In this document: piece after piece, positions 13,212-20,381 of the stretch
Numbering within the stretch: the first letter of the stretch is position 1
Layout of the letters: every line of letters begins with the position of its first letter
Assembly: GCA_002348925.1 (NCBI GenBank)
Contig: DEBV01000004.1
Location: 69,312-90,318, forward strand
Source of the DNA: Alphaproteobacteria bacterium UBA2947
GTDB taxonomy: Bacteria; Pseudomonadota; Alphaproteobacteria; Rs-D84
Reading direction: 5' to 3'
DNA: 21,007 nt
Notes under the pieces: model-generated
Seen by the model: only the letters and a program-made list of their open reading frames with translations
What the model was told of the DNA's origin: nothing
The model's database searches: none
Position numbers and translations under genes: made by a program

Positions 13212-15503
13212 TCAGAATTGTGTTGCGAACGACAGCAAGAAACGGCGTTCGTCATCATATTCATTAAGATGCAATGGCCACCCCCAAGAAAAGTTCATTG
13301 GGCCCATTGGTGTATTCCAATAAATACCAAATCCAGCAGATGTGCGCCAATCTTGATCGATTATATTGTTCTGTGTATAAGAGGTCGGCGGATTTGGGTA
13401 AACATATTCTTGCTTTGGTGGACGACCCAAAATACCATAGTCTGCAAACACAAATCCTTTTATCTGATATTCATCTGGGATAAATATTGGGAAATTGATT
13501 TGCGTTGAACCATTAAGTTTCCAAAGTCCACCCAACGAATAAGAACGATAAAACCAATTTCGTGAACCAACACCTGCGACATCAAATCCACGCAAACTTT
13601 CGCCGCCCAAGAAATAACGATAAACACGTGGGATATAATCGTCACTTTCCAGCGATTGCAAATATCCAAAATCCCAACCTGTACGGAATTGCCAGCGGTC
13701 ATCAAAGAATTTTACAAGACCTGTTATGTCCGCATTATAACGCATAAATGTATTTGTACTGCCAAAACCTGTATATGCGACACCTATGTTTCCGACAATA
13801 CCTGTATGAGTGTTTTGCTGAAAATTAGTATTCAAATTATAATAACGCAAATTTGTCCCAAGTGTATAAAGGTTTGCTTTTTGCCATCCACCAAGATTCA
13901 AATCATAGTTTTGGTCAAAGGTTGCAGATAAACGCATTGTTTGGGTCCAGTGGTCTGTCAAACGCCAACCCAAACGACCAGAAACCATAAATGAATCGCG
14001 ATCGTATCCATAACCACCCAATTTAGAATATTGGTATTGCGTATATGATACATCAAATCCACCAGATAATTCACGATTGAAAAGGAAAGGTTCTGTAAAA
14101 CTGAACAATGCCTGACGTTGATATTGTGCCAGCGAACCCTTTAATTGTACGATTTGTCCGCGCCCCATAAAGTTGTTTTCTGTGATTCCAGCGTCAACCA
14201 TAAAACCGTTGATTGTTGACCAACCAAAACCACCAGACAATTCCCCAGTTGGTTGTTCTTCCACCTTTACATCCAAATTCATCATATTTGCATCCGCCAG
14301 ACGTGTTGGCACCATTTGAACATCTTTGAAATAACGGGTGTGCATCAAATTTTGACGGCCTGTTTCAATTGTTTGCAGGGAAAAAGGATCGCCTTCACGC
14401 ATAGGCAAGTGGTGTTCAATCACACTGTCGAAAGTGCGCACATTACCCAGCAAATTTATATTGTTTATATAAATACGATTTGTTTTTTGAATCTTGAAAT
14501 TTATATCAACTGTGCGCGTATCATCGTGTTTTGTTGGAATTGGTTCTACGCTGATGAACGCATAACCATGGTCGGCAACTTTGCCACGCAATGCAGTGAT
14601 AGTTGCATCTATTTCGTCAATATTGTAAATATCTTTTTTAGATACAGTTAAAGCGCGTTTTAATTCTTTGTCTGGAACGTCCACGAAGGGGTTGTCGATT
14701 GAAACTTCGCCAATTCTGTATTGTTCGCCTTCGTCCACAGTATATTTCACAGAATAATATTCTCTGTCTTCGGTAAATTCGCCCTTTGCATCGGTAATAC
14801 GGAAATCGAGGAAACCATTTCGCATATAAAATTGGTGCAACAACTGTTGGTCGTATTGAATACGATCTTCGTCATAAACATCAAATTGTGTCATGAAGCG
14901 CCACCAAGCATATTCGCGCGATAAAATTTCTTTGCGCAAAGTGCTTGAACGGAATTTTTTATTGTTTTCAAAATCTATATCACGAATATAGGTTGGGTGT
15001 CCTTCTTTGATTTCAAAGACAACATTTACACGATTGTTATCTAAATCTATTTTCTTTGGGTTAATTTTTGTGCCAAAAAAGCCCTTGCGTTGATAAAGAG
15101 TTAAAAGACGTTGAACATCACCACCTATCACAGATTTATCGTATGATGCACGTTCTTTTGTTTTTATTTCTTTTTTTAAATCTTCTGTGTCGATTTCATC
15201 GTTGCCTTCGACAGTGACCATATTCACAACAGGAGATTCAACAACATCTATTTTTAAAACGCCACCATTTAATTTAACATCAACTTTTTCGAAATAACCG
15301 CTGGCTTGCAAATCTTTGGCGATATTGTTTATTTGTTCAGAATTGACATTATCCCCAGCCTTTACATTTGCCAAAATACGAACGGATTCTGCATCCATAC
15401 GCTGATTGCCTTTTACATCAACACGTGAAATCACAGACGCATTTGCAGAACCAACAAACGCAATCAAGAATAATGATAAAAATTTCGATAGTTTGTTTTT
15501 CAT
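13212..15503 (-). CDS. bamA: Outer membrane protein assembly factor BamA
   Basis: 763 residues: signal peptide (MKNKLSKFLSLFLIAFVGSA, cleaved near ANA-S), five POTRA domains (about 24-420, beginning VISRVDVKGNQRMD), and a 16-strand beta barrel. Typical marks are the loop-6 motif YFLGGESLRGFD, the late MGPMNFSWGWPL segment and the C-terminal beta-signal ending in Phe (RRFLLSFATQF). It is the central pore of the BAM complex that folds outer membrane proteins. The ATG overlaps the TGA of the preceding small ORF (ATGA), so translation is coupled to it. The usual next genes lpxD, fabZ and lpxA are absent; a VirB8-like operon follows instead. Confidence 0.96.
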   Translation of the reverse strand: MKNKLSKFLSLFLIAFVGSANASVISRVDVKGNQRMDAESVRILANVKAGDNVNSEQINNIAKDLQASGYFEKVDVKLNGGVLKIDVVESPVVNMVTVEGNDEIDTEDLKKEIKTKERASYDKSVIGGDVQRLLTLYQRKGFFGTKINPKKIDLDNNRVNVVFEIKEGHPTYIRDIDFENNKKFRSSTLRKEILSREYAWWRFMTQFDVYDEDRIQYDQQLLHQFYMRNGFLDFRITDAKGEFTEDREYYSVKYTVDEGEQYRIGEVSIDNPFVDVPDKELKRALTVSKKDIYNIDEIDATITALRGKVADHGYAFISVEPIPTKHDDTRTVDINFKIQKTNRIYINNINLLGNVRTFDSVIEHHLPMREGDPFSLQTIETGRQNLMHTRYFKDVQMVPTRLADANMMNLDVKVEEQPTGELSGGFGWSTINGFMVDAGITENNFMGRGQIVQLKGSLAQYQRQALFSFTEPFLFNRELSGGFDVSYTQYQYSKLGGYGYDRDSFMVSGRLGWRLTDHWTQTMRLSATFDQNYDLNLGGWQKANLYTLGTNLRYYNLNTNFQQNTHTGIVGNIGVAYTGFGSTNTFMRYNADITGLVKFFDDRWQFRTGWDFGYLQSLESDDYIPRVYRYFLGGESLRGFDVAGVGSRNWFYRSYSLGGLWKLNGSTQINFPIFIPDEYQIKGFVFADYGILGRPPKQEYVYPNPPTSYTQNNIIDQDWRTSAGFGIYWNTPMGPMNFSWGWPLHLNEYDDERRFLLSFATQF

Positions 15504-15727
15504 TTTGTTCTTTTCATTTGTTTTTTTAATTCTTCTATTTCGTATTTGAATTGCAGTTTATCTTGGTATTCTGCCAATGCTTTTTTTATATCGGTGCCTT
15601 TATAGACAACCATAACAATATTGTTTATCGTCGCCAGTACGGCATCATTATAAATATAAGCTTTTTTGCGCGCTTGCAATAATGCTTGCTCAACCGTAAG
15701 TCCTGTGACAAAATCCATCGTTTTCAT
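15500..15727 (-). CDS. Small protein between rseP and bamA, copy B (75 aa)
   Basis: 75 residues starting MKTMDFVTGLTVEQALLQAR, with a helix-strand-strand-helix pattern and a charged C-terminal helix (EYQDKLQFKYEIEELKKQMK). No signal peptide or membrane segment. It aligns without gaps to the preceding small ORF over about 60 residues at roughly one-fifth identity (shared V, A, A, N, V, T, A, Y, Y, E, E, K, Q at matching places), so the two look like divergent tandem paralogues. The start overlaps the upstream stop by one base, and its stop overlaps the bamA start (ATGA). I do not recognise the family. Tight coupling with bamA suggests an equal-abundance partner or simply operon packing. Confidence 0.65.
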   Translation of the reverse strand: MKTMDFVTGLTVEQALLQARKKAYIYNDAVLATINNIVMVVYKGTDIKKALAEYQDKLQFKYEIEELKKQMKRTK

Positions 15728-15960
15728 TATAGTGCTTTTTGCTTCAATTGTTGTTCTGTTTCATACATTTTGTTTTTCACTTCCAGATAGACATCGATTG
15801 CGTGTTGCAATTTTGTATCAGGATGAACACAAAAACGCGCTTCGTTTAATTTAACAACAGTCGGCTTGCCTGTGGCACGCGACATAATAATTGCTTTTTC
15901 TATTGCTGTTCTGACGCTTGTTCCTGGTTCTGCATCATAATTTTGAGTTTTGTTATTCAT
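15727..15960 (-). CDS. Small protein between rseP and bamA, copy A (77 aa)
   Basis: 77 residues starting MNNKTQNYDAEPGTSVRTAI, then AIEKAIIMSRATGKPTVVKL, a short segment with one Cys (ARFCVHPDTK), and a helical end (YLEVKNKMYETEQQLKQK). Predicted cytoplasmic. AAAGGA, about nine bases upstream of the ATG, is a good ribosome binding site and follows the rseP stop by a few bases. The A-x-x-x-S-x-A-x-G-x-P pattern recalls short oligomerising domains, but no family can be named. It is the first of two tandem paralogue-like ORFs that lead into bamA with overlapping start and stop codons. Confidence 0.65.
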   Translation of the reverse strand: MNNKTQNYDAEPGTSVRTAIEKAIIMSRATGKPTVVKLNEARFCVHPDTKLQHAIDVYLEVKNKMYETEQQLKQKAL

Positions 15961-15970
15961 ATCAAGTCCT

Positions 15971-17029
15971 TTAATTTAAGCCAAACACGCGCGCAATATC
16001 GTTCCACATGGTAAAAGCAAACAGCAACAGGATTAAAATCCAACCGATAACAATGGTTATCTCCATTGCTTTTCCACCCAGTTTGCGACGCGTGATTGCT
16101 TCGATGATTAAAATTAGTAAATATCCGCCGTCCAATACAGGCAGTGGAAGCAAGTTTATAACAGCCAAATTAACAGAAATCAAGGCAATTATGGAAAGGA
16201 AGATAAAGAATCCTGCTTCCAGTGCATGACCTGAAACTTGGGCAATAGTTATAAATGACCCCAGTTGTTTTGAAGAACGTTCGCCTGTTATAATTTGTTT
16301 CAACACAATCAGTAATGTTTTTGATTGGTGATATGTTTCGCGCAGACCAAAATACATTGCGCCCAAAACACCTTTTTTGCGGAACATAGTTTTGCTGCCA
16401 TCGGCAATAAGTCCCCAACGTTCTGCAGGTGTCAAAGTCACTTTTATTAACTTGTCGTTGCGTGCAATCAAAACATCTGCATCGTGTTTGTCGGCTATTT
16501 CTTTGGCCAGAATTAACTCGCCCCAATTTTCAATGTTTTCACCGTCTATCTTCATAATGACATCGCCTGGTTTAACGCCAGCCTTGAAAGCAACACTGTC
16601 GCGAACAACTTGCCCCACGATGGGCAGTTGAATATTACGCGGACGGAACATAAAATCAGCAGAATAAATTGCCCACGCCAACAAGAAATTCATAAACACA
16701 CCAGCGGCAATAATTATAAATTGTTTCCACGCAGGTACAGATAAATAATGCCCAACTTTTTTATCTTTTGGTAATTCTTGATATTTTTTACGGTTGAACA
16801 TATCTTCTTGACCGTAAATAGAAACATATCCACCCAATGGCAAACAGCATAATTTCCAAACTGTATTGTGTTTATCGTGCCACTTGATTAAAGCAGGACC
16901 AAATCCAATAGAAAAAGCATCAACACGAACACCCGCCCAACGCGCAGCCATAAAATGACCAAATTCATGAACAAAAACGACAACGCCAAGTACTATTAAC
17001 AACGCGACAATCGTTAAAATGGTATGCAT
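15971..17029 (-). CDS. rseP: RIP metalloprotease RseP (site-2 protease)
   Basis: 352 residues from the ATG at 17029. The membrane zinc protease motif HEFGH (21-25) is in the first transmembrane helix, a single PDZ domain lies at about 125-205 (AGVKPGDVIMKIDGENIEN), and the LDG motif (299-301, LPLPVLDGG) with its Asp zinc ligand is in the second catalytic helix. It cleaves anti-sigma factors and signal peptide remnants inside the membrane. The 362-residue frame starting at 17059 adds 10 residues. I chose 17029 because AAGGAG lies exactly seven bases upstream and overlaps the cdsA stop. In many proteobacteria dxr lies between cdsA and rseP; here it is missing. Confidence 0.94.
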   Translation of the reverse strand: MHTILTIVALLIVLGVVVFVHEFGHFMAARWAGVRVDAFSIGFGPALIKWHDKHNTVWKLCCLPLGGYVSIYGQEDMFNRKKYQELPKDKKVGHYLSVPAWKQFIIIAAGVFMNFLLAWAIYSADFMFRPRNIQLPIVGQVVRDSVAFKAGVKPGDVIMKIDGENIENWGELILAKEIADKHDADVLIARNDKLIKVTLTPAERWGLIADGSKTMFRKKGVLGAMYFGLRETYHQSKTLLIVLKQIITGERSSKQLGSFITIAQVSGHALEAGFFIFLSIIALISVNLAVINLLPLPVLDGGYLLILIIEAITRRKLGGKAMEITIVIGWILILLLFAFTMWNDIARVFGLN

Positions 17030-17040
17030 ACCCCAACTCC

Positions 17041-17712
17041 TTATCCTATGAAAAACCACATTAACGGCAAAACATAAATCCAGCCATCAAATCTGTCCAA
17101 TATTCCACCATGACCAGGCAACAATTTGCCAAAATCTTTGATACCTAAACTTCTTTTGATAAAACTGGCGGTTAAATCGCCATACTGTGACAGCAAAGAT
17201 ATGCTTATGCCCATCAGTATTGCAAAAACAACATCGCTGCCAAAAGGTTTTATGTACAAGAAGAACAATATCGACATCAAAGTTCCGCACAAAATACCAC
17301 CAATTTGTCCAGACCAAGTTTTATGTTCTGATAATCTTTCCCACATTTTATCGCCACCAAAGATTTTCCCGAAAAACCATGCGCCAACATCTGCGCCAAC
17401 GATAATCATCAACAGCCATAACATAATCCATGGACGCGCACCCACGAAATATGCGGAAAGCAACATCAAAATCAACCACAAGAAAAACAAGGTAAAATAA
17501 ACAGAGTGTTTAGAAAATGTTTCACTGGTCGCACTTTTAAAACATTTTATTGTTTCATATATTGCACCAATTACAATTAAAACACTCAAGATGCGTACAG
17601 GGTATATTTGTGGAAACCAATGTTGTAAAGCAACAACAATGCCCAATATTGCCAACATTGCAAACGCGGACAAAATGCGCAGACCTGTATTAGATAACTC
17701 AGACAATTTCAT
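17041..17712 (-). CDS. cdsA: Phosphatidate cytidylyltransferase CdsA
   Basis: 223 residues from the ATG at 17712, one base after the uppS stop. A polytopic membrane enzyme that makes CDP-diacylglycerol from phosphatidate and CTP, the branch point of phospholipid synthesis. The C-terminal signature is complete: SFIKRSLGIKDFGKLLPGHG followed by GILDRFDG. Several hydrophobic helices cover residues 12-170. The protein is shorter than E. coli CdsA (285 aa) but keeps the catalytic part. A longer frame begins at 17790 but overlaps uppS and lacks family sequence. The ribosome binding site is GGGGA before the ATG, within the uppS 3' end. Confidence 0.93.
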   Translation of the reverse strand: MKLSELSNTGLRILSAFAMLAILGIVVALQHWFPQIYPVRILSVLIVIGAIYETIKCFKSATSETFSKHSVYFTLFFLWLILMLLSAYFVGARPWIMLWLLMIIVGADVGAWFFGKIFGGDKMWERLSEHKTWSGQIGGILCGTLMSILFFLYIKPFGSDVVFAILMGISISLLSQYGDLTASFIKRSLGIKDFGKLLPGHGGILDRFDGWIYVLPLMWFFIG

Positions 17713-17713
17713 T

Positions 17714-18469
17714 TTATTTTTTCCCCGAATAGTTTTTCTTTTTACCACCACCAAAACGACGGTTGCGTTTTTGGTATTCATCCAGAACATGTTGCCACAA
17801 TTTTTCAGATTTCACCAAATCTGGCCAATGTTCTGGAACGAACAACAATTCTGCATACGCCAATTTCCAAAGCAAGAAATTAGAAATTCTGTTTTCATTA
17901 CTGGTGCGAACCATCAAATCAACAGGCAACAAATCGCCAGTATCCATAAATGTTTCAAAAGATTCTTTATCAACAGGTTTGCCGTTTTCAATTGCAGAAT
18001 TTACAGCGCGAATAATTTCGTCTTGTCCGCCATAATTCAATGCGAACGCAACTGTGCCACCCGTATTTTCAGCAGAAACTTCTTCCAATTTATCACAAAG
18101 TTTTGCCAATTTTTTCGGCAATCTGTCGCGTGAACCAAGAACACGATAACGCAGATTTTTTTCAATCGCGTGTTGCATATTTTTGTCTAATTCTGTGTAA
18201 AACAAATCCATTAAAAAGTTAACTTCTTCATCAGAACGATTCCAGTTTTCTGTTGAAAAGATATAGAAAGTGATTGTCGTGACACCGCGTGCAATAAACC
18301 AATCAACCAAATTTTCAAAGTTGGAAATCCCAGCCTGATGCCCAGCCAGTGGTGGCAGACCACGCATTTCAGCCCAACGACGATTGCCATCACAAATGAA
18401 AGCAATATGTTGTGGTATTTTAATAGGTGTATCTGTATTAGCAGATTTTTTCTTGAAGATATTGAACAT
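17714..18469 (-). CDS. uppS: Undecaprenyl diphosphate synthase (cis-prenyltransferase)
   Basis: 251 residues. Condenses isopentenyl diphosphate units onto farnesyl diphosphate to give the C55 lipid carrier for peptidoglycan. All family signatures are visible: HIAFICDGNRRWA (P-loop-like, catalytic Asp), FYIFSTENWNR and a C-terminal DLMVRTSNENRISNFLLWKL. A slightly atypical SNENRISNF replaces the usual GGExRxSNF, although the Arg and Ser ligands are kept. The N-terminus MFNIFKKKSANTDTPIKIPQ is a short lead. The C-terminus (RNRRFGGGKKKNYSGKK) is basic. AAAGGA, six bases upstream, supports the ATG at 18469. Confidence 0.95.
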   Translation of the reverse strand: MFNIFKKKSANTDTPIKIPQHIAFICDGNRRWAEMRGLPPLAGHQAGISNFENLVDWFIARGVTTITFYIFSTENWNRSDEEVNFLMDLFYTELDKNMQHAIEKNLRYRVLGSRDRLPKKLAKLCDKLEEVSAENTGGTVAFALNYGGQDEIIRAVNSAIENGKPVDKESFETFMDTGDLLPVDLMVRTSNENRISNFLLWKLAYAELLFVPEHWPDLVKSEKLWQHVLDEYQKRNRRFGGGKKKNYSGKK

Positions 18470-18493
18470 AGTGATTCCTTTCCTATTCTTTGA

Positions 18494-19054
18494 TTAGACC
18501 GACATAATGTCGGCTTCTTTTTGTTTTGCCATAGCGTCAACTTCATTGCCACGACCATCAAAAACTTTTTGAATATCTTCTTCGTATTTGCGTTGATCGT
18601 CTTCGGAAATTTCTTTATCTGTGACTGCGCGTTTAATCTTGGACATTGCGTCTTGACGAATATTGCGCATAGAAATTTTTGCTTCTTCGGCGTATTTCCC
18701 AGCAACTTTGGTCAATTCACGACGACGTTCTTCGGTAAGTGGTGGCAGATTCAAACGGATAACACCACCCGCAGTCATAGGATTTAAACCCAATCCTGAA
18801 TCACGAATCGCTTTTTCAACCGCAGGCGCATTTGCAACATCCCAAACAGTCACAGAAAGAGTTTGTGTGTCTGGTGTTGATACTGTTGCAACCTGATTTA
18901 ATGGCATTTCAGAACCATAAACAGGTACTTTTACACCGTCCAGTAAATGCACAGACGCGCGACCTGTGCGCAGGCCCGCGAACGCGTTTTGCAAGACTTC
19001 CAGTGTTTGAGCGGTTTTTTGTTCGACTTCGTTTTTCAGTGATGAATAATCCAT
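18494..19054 (-). CDS. frr: Ribosome recycling factor
   Basis: 186 residues, the standard length. Splits post-termination ribosomes with EF-G. Typical features: FAGLRTGRASVHLLDGVKV near the N-terminus, ATVSTPDTQTLSVTVWD and PAVEKAIRDSGLGLNP in the middle, and LTEERRRELTKVAGKYAEEA leading into the long C-terminal helical pair. The ATG at 19054 has AGGAG seven bases upstream. In most proteobacteria pyrH, tsf and rpsB lie upstream; here a + strand tRNA unit stands at that place instead, so frr begins this transcription block. Confidence 0.96.
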   Translation of the reverse strand: MDYSSLKNEVEQKTAQTLEVLQNAFAGLRTGRASVHLLDGVKVPVYGSEMPLNQVATVSTPDTQTLSVTVWDVANAPAVEKAIRDSGLGLNPMTAGGVIRLNLPPLTEERRRELTKVAGKYAEEAKISMRNIRQDAMSKIKRAVTDKEISEDDQRKYEEDIQKVFDGRGNEVDAMAKQKEADIMSV

Positions 19055-19102
19055 AATTTACTCCTGTTGATATATTCGATAAGGAAAGGTTAGCAAAATG
19101 AT

Positions 19103-19131
19103 TTGACTTTTTGCAAGAAGAAATATAGAAT
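19103..19131 (+). promoter_or_regulatory. Strong promoter of the tRNA-Ala/tRNA-His unit
   Basis: TTGACT (19103-19108), 17-base spacer, TAGAAT (19126-19131). Transcription would start near 19138, a few bases before tRNA-Ala. The adjoining CTCTCTCG is not a typical GC-rich stringent discriminator. Confidence 0.8.
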
Positions 19132-19143
19132 ACTCTCTCGCAT

Positions 19144-19219
19144 GGGGTTGTAGCTCAGTTGGTAGAGCACTTGCATGGCATGCAAGGGGTCGTCAGTTCG
19201 AGTCTGATCAGCTCCACCA
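19144..19219 (+). tRNA. tRNA-Ala (anticodon GGC)
   Basis: A 76-base cloverleaf with acceptor stem GGGGTTG paired to CAGCTCC (two wobble pairs), D arm with GCTC/GAGC, anticodon stem CTTGC/GCAAG around the loop ATGGCAT (anticodon GGC), and T arm with GTTCGAGTC. CCA is encoded (19217-19219). Reads GCC/GCU alanine codons. It is followed by a 38-base spacer and tRNA-His, cotranscribed from the promoter at 19103-19131. Confidence 0.95.
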
Positions 19220-19231
19220 TTTAGAAGTCAA

Positions 19232-19245
19232 GTGGGATAACCCAC
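19232..19245 (+). other. Hairpin in the inter-tRNA spacer
   Basis: GTGGG-ATAA-CCCAC is a 5-bp stem with a 4-base loop between the two tRNAs. It could guide processing of the dicistronic transcript. No T run follows, so it is not a terminator. Confidence 0.4.
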
Positions 19246-19257
19246 ACAAAAGTTATG

Positions 19258-19334
19258 GCGGGTGTAGCTCAGTTGGTTAGAGCGTCGGTTTGTGGTACCG
19301 AATGTCGCCAGTTCGAATCTGGTCACCCGCCCCA
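19258..19334 (+). tRNA. tRNA-His (anticodon GTG), G-1:C73 type
   Basis: Acceptor GCGGGTG pairs with CACCCGC; the encoded G at 19257 (G-1) can pair with C73 (19331). The anticodon loop TTGTGGT gives GTG for histidine, with stem TCGGT/ACCGA. T arm GCCAG/CTGGT with TTCGAAT. CCA is encoded (19332-19334). Rhizobiales, Caulobacterales and Rhodobacterales usually lack G-1 and have A73, so the canonical form here is a lineage marker. Confidence 0.94.
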
Positions 19335-19341
19335 TTAAATC

Positions 19342-19371
19342 AAAAAATGGACCGAAAGGCCCATTTTTTTA
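19342..19371 (+). terminator. Rho-independent terminator of the tRNA unit
   Basis: A stem of ATGGACC with GGCCCAT (one A-C mismatch) closes a GAAA tetraloop and is flanked by A6 upstream and T7 downstream. It lies eight bases after tRNA-His and ends the unit. Confidence 0.75.
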
Positions 19372-19382
19372 TTTAACTAAGA

Positions 19383-19523
19383 CGACTGACCAGATATTGA
19401 ACGGGCAGAAGCCAGTTCGACCCGCAGGCGAGATGCAGACGGAAGTATGCCGGTTCGCAAAGCGAACGAGCCAAGGGCGCGTAGCGACAGCGAAGCAATC
19501 TGGTCGGACTGGATGTTTTTTTT
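19383..19523. repeat. GC-rich structured intergenic element, probable dispersed repeat or structured RNA
   Basis: Markedly richer in G and C than its surroundings. The ends form an inverted repeat of 10 bp (19386-19395 with 19498-19507: CTGACCAGAT/ATCTGGTCGG, one G-T pair), and a competing pair, CCAGTTCGA (19412-19420) with TCGGACTGG (19504-19512), could replace it. Inside is a perfect hairpin, GTTCGC-AAA-GCGAAC (19453-19467), and a T8 run closes the element (19516-19523). The minus strand is open for about 50 codons with no start codon, so it is unlikely to be a gene. It lies between a tRNA terminator and a new promoter; function unknown. Confidence 0.6.
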
Positions 19524-19545
19524 ATTAGGAAATTAAATCAAACGA

Positions 19546-19574
19546 TTGACTTAAATAAAATATGATGATACTAT
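19546..19574 (+). promoter_or_regulatory. Sigma70-type promoter of the thioesterase gene
   Basis: TTGACT (19546-19551), 17-base spacer, TACTAT (19569-19574). Transcription would begin near 19581, about 25 bases before the ATG at 19606. Confidence 0.75.
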
Positions 19575-19605
19575 GTGCTGGTTTTATAAATGGAAAGGTT
19601 TTTAT

Positions 19606-20310
19606 ATGAAACTGATAAAAAAAGACAGATTGCAATATAGTTTATGCGACGTTAACGCAAATTTATCTATACTGGGGGCGTTTCAGTTGGTAGAGGATGC
19701 AACCACAGAAATGATGGGAATGTTGCATTTGGATGGCGAAACCTGTTTGCGTGAATACGGTGGAATGTGGGTATATGTTCGCAATCGTATTGAATTGCGT
19801 GATAAAATACATTGGTTAGACGAATATACAATTGAATCTTATATATCGTCAATTGGTGGTGCAAAATTGAAGATAGACACCATTATAAAAACCAATGGAA
19901 AAATTGCTGTTGTATCACGTGCAGAATTGTGTGCATTAGACAAAGAAACAAACAAAATTCGGCGTACTTGTACAGTTGGTATCAACGAAAAAATTATCGC
20001 AGAATCACCAGAAACAGATATAATATTTGAAGGTTTTAATTATTCTTCGTCTAAATTGATAGATACGGTTGTTGTACGCAGTTCTGATATCGATTTTAAT
20101 AATCATACCAACAATATCGCCTATGTAAAATACCTTTGCAATCAATATAATGCCGCAGAATGTGCAAAAATACCTATTACGGCAATTGAAATTCAATATG
20201 CAAATCAAACATTTGAAGGGGATACATTAAAAGTTTACCGTTGTTATGATAATGTTTTTTCTATTCAAAGCAATGGCAAAACCGTTGTTAATTGCACAAT
20301 CTGTGCCTGA
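19606..20310 (+). CDS. Acyl-ACP thioesterase-like hotdog protein
   Basis: 234 residues from the ATG at 19606, with GGAAAGG seven bases upstream (a longer frame from 19573 adds 11 residues and starts inside the promoter region). The double-hotdog pattern of FatA/FatB-type acyl-ACP thioesterases is clear: N-terminal LSILGAFQLVEDATTEMMGM and GGMWVYVRNRIELRDKIHWL, then the second domain with VVRSSDIDFNNHTNNIAYVK, matching the D-x-D-x-N-x-H-x-N-N-x-x-Y signature (residues 161-173). It should release fatty acids from acyl carrier protein, but the substrate length cannot be read. The following TetR gene may control it or a neighbouring lipid gene. Confidence 0.85.
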   Translation: MKLIKKDRLQYSLCDVNANLSILGAFQLVEDATTEMMGMLHLDGETCLREYGGMWVYVRNRIELRDKIHWLDEYTIESYISSIGGAKLKIDTIIKTNGKIAVVSRAELCALDKETNKIRRTCTVGINEKIIAESPETDIIFEGFNYSSSKLIDTVVVRSSDIDFNNHTNNIAYVKYLCNQYNAAECAKIPITAIEIQYANQTFEGDTLKVYRCYDNVFSIQSNGKTVVNCTICA

Positions 20311-20327
20311 GATGTTTTGATGAAATA

Positions 20328-20364
20328 TTGACTTATTATCTGCTGGGTGATAACATAATCAGCA
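20328..20364 (+). promoter_or_regulatory. Promoter and possible operator of the TetR gene
   Basis: TTGACT (20328-20333), 17-base spacer, TAACAT (20351-20356). Inverted repeats overlap the -10: TTATC (336-340) with GATAA (349-353), and TGCTG (20341-20345) with CAGCA (20360-20364). The short arms suit a TetR-type operator and negative autoregulation. Confidence 0.5.
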
Positions 20365-20381
20365 ACAATAAAGGTTTTTCT

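Noticed and set aside
19063..19096. Minus-strand promoter for frr (TTGCTA, 16 bases, TATATC)
   Set aside because: Plausible hexamers, but the implied transcript start would fall within the ribosome binding site; too weak to list.
19292..19528. ORF starting inside tRNA-His and crossing the terminator and structured element
   Set aside because: It begins in a tRNA, runs through a terminator and repeat, and has no ribosome binding site or family sequence.
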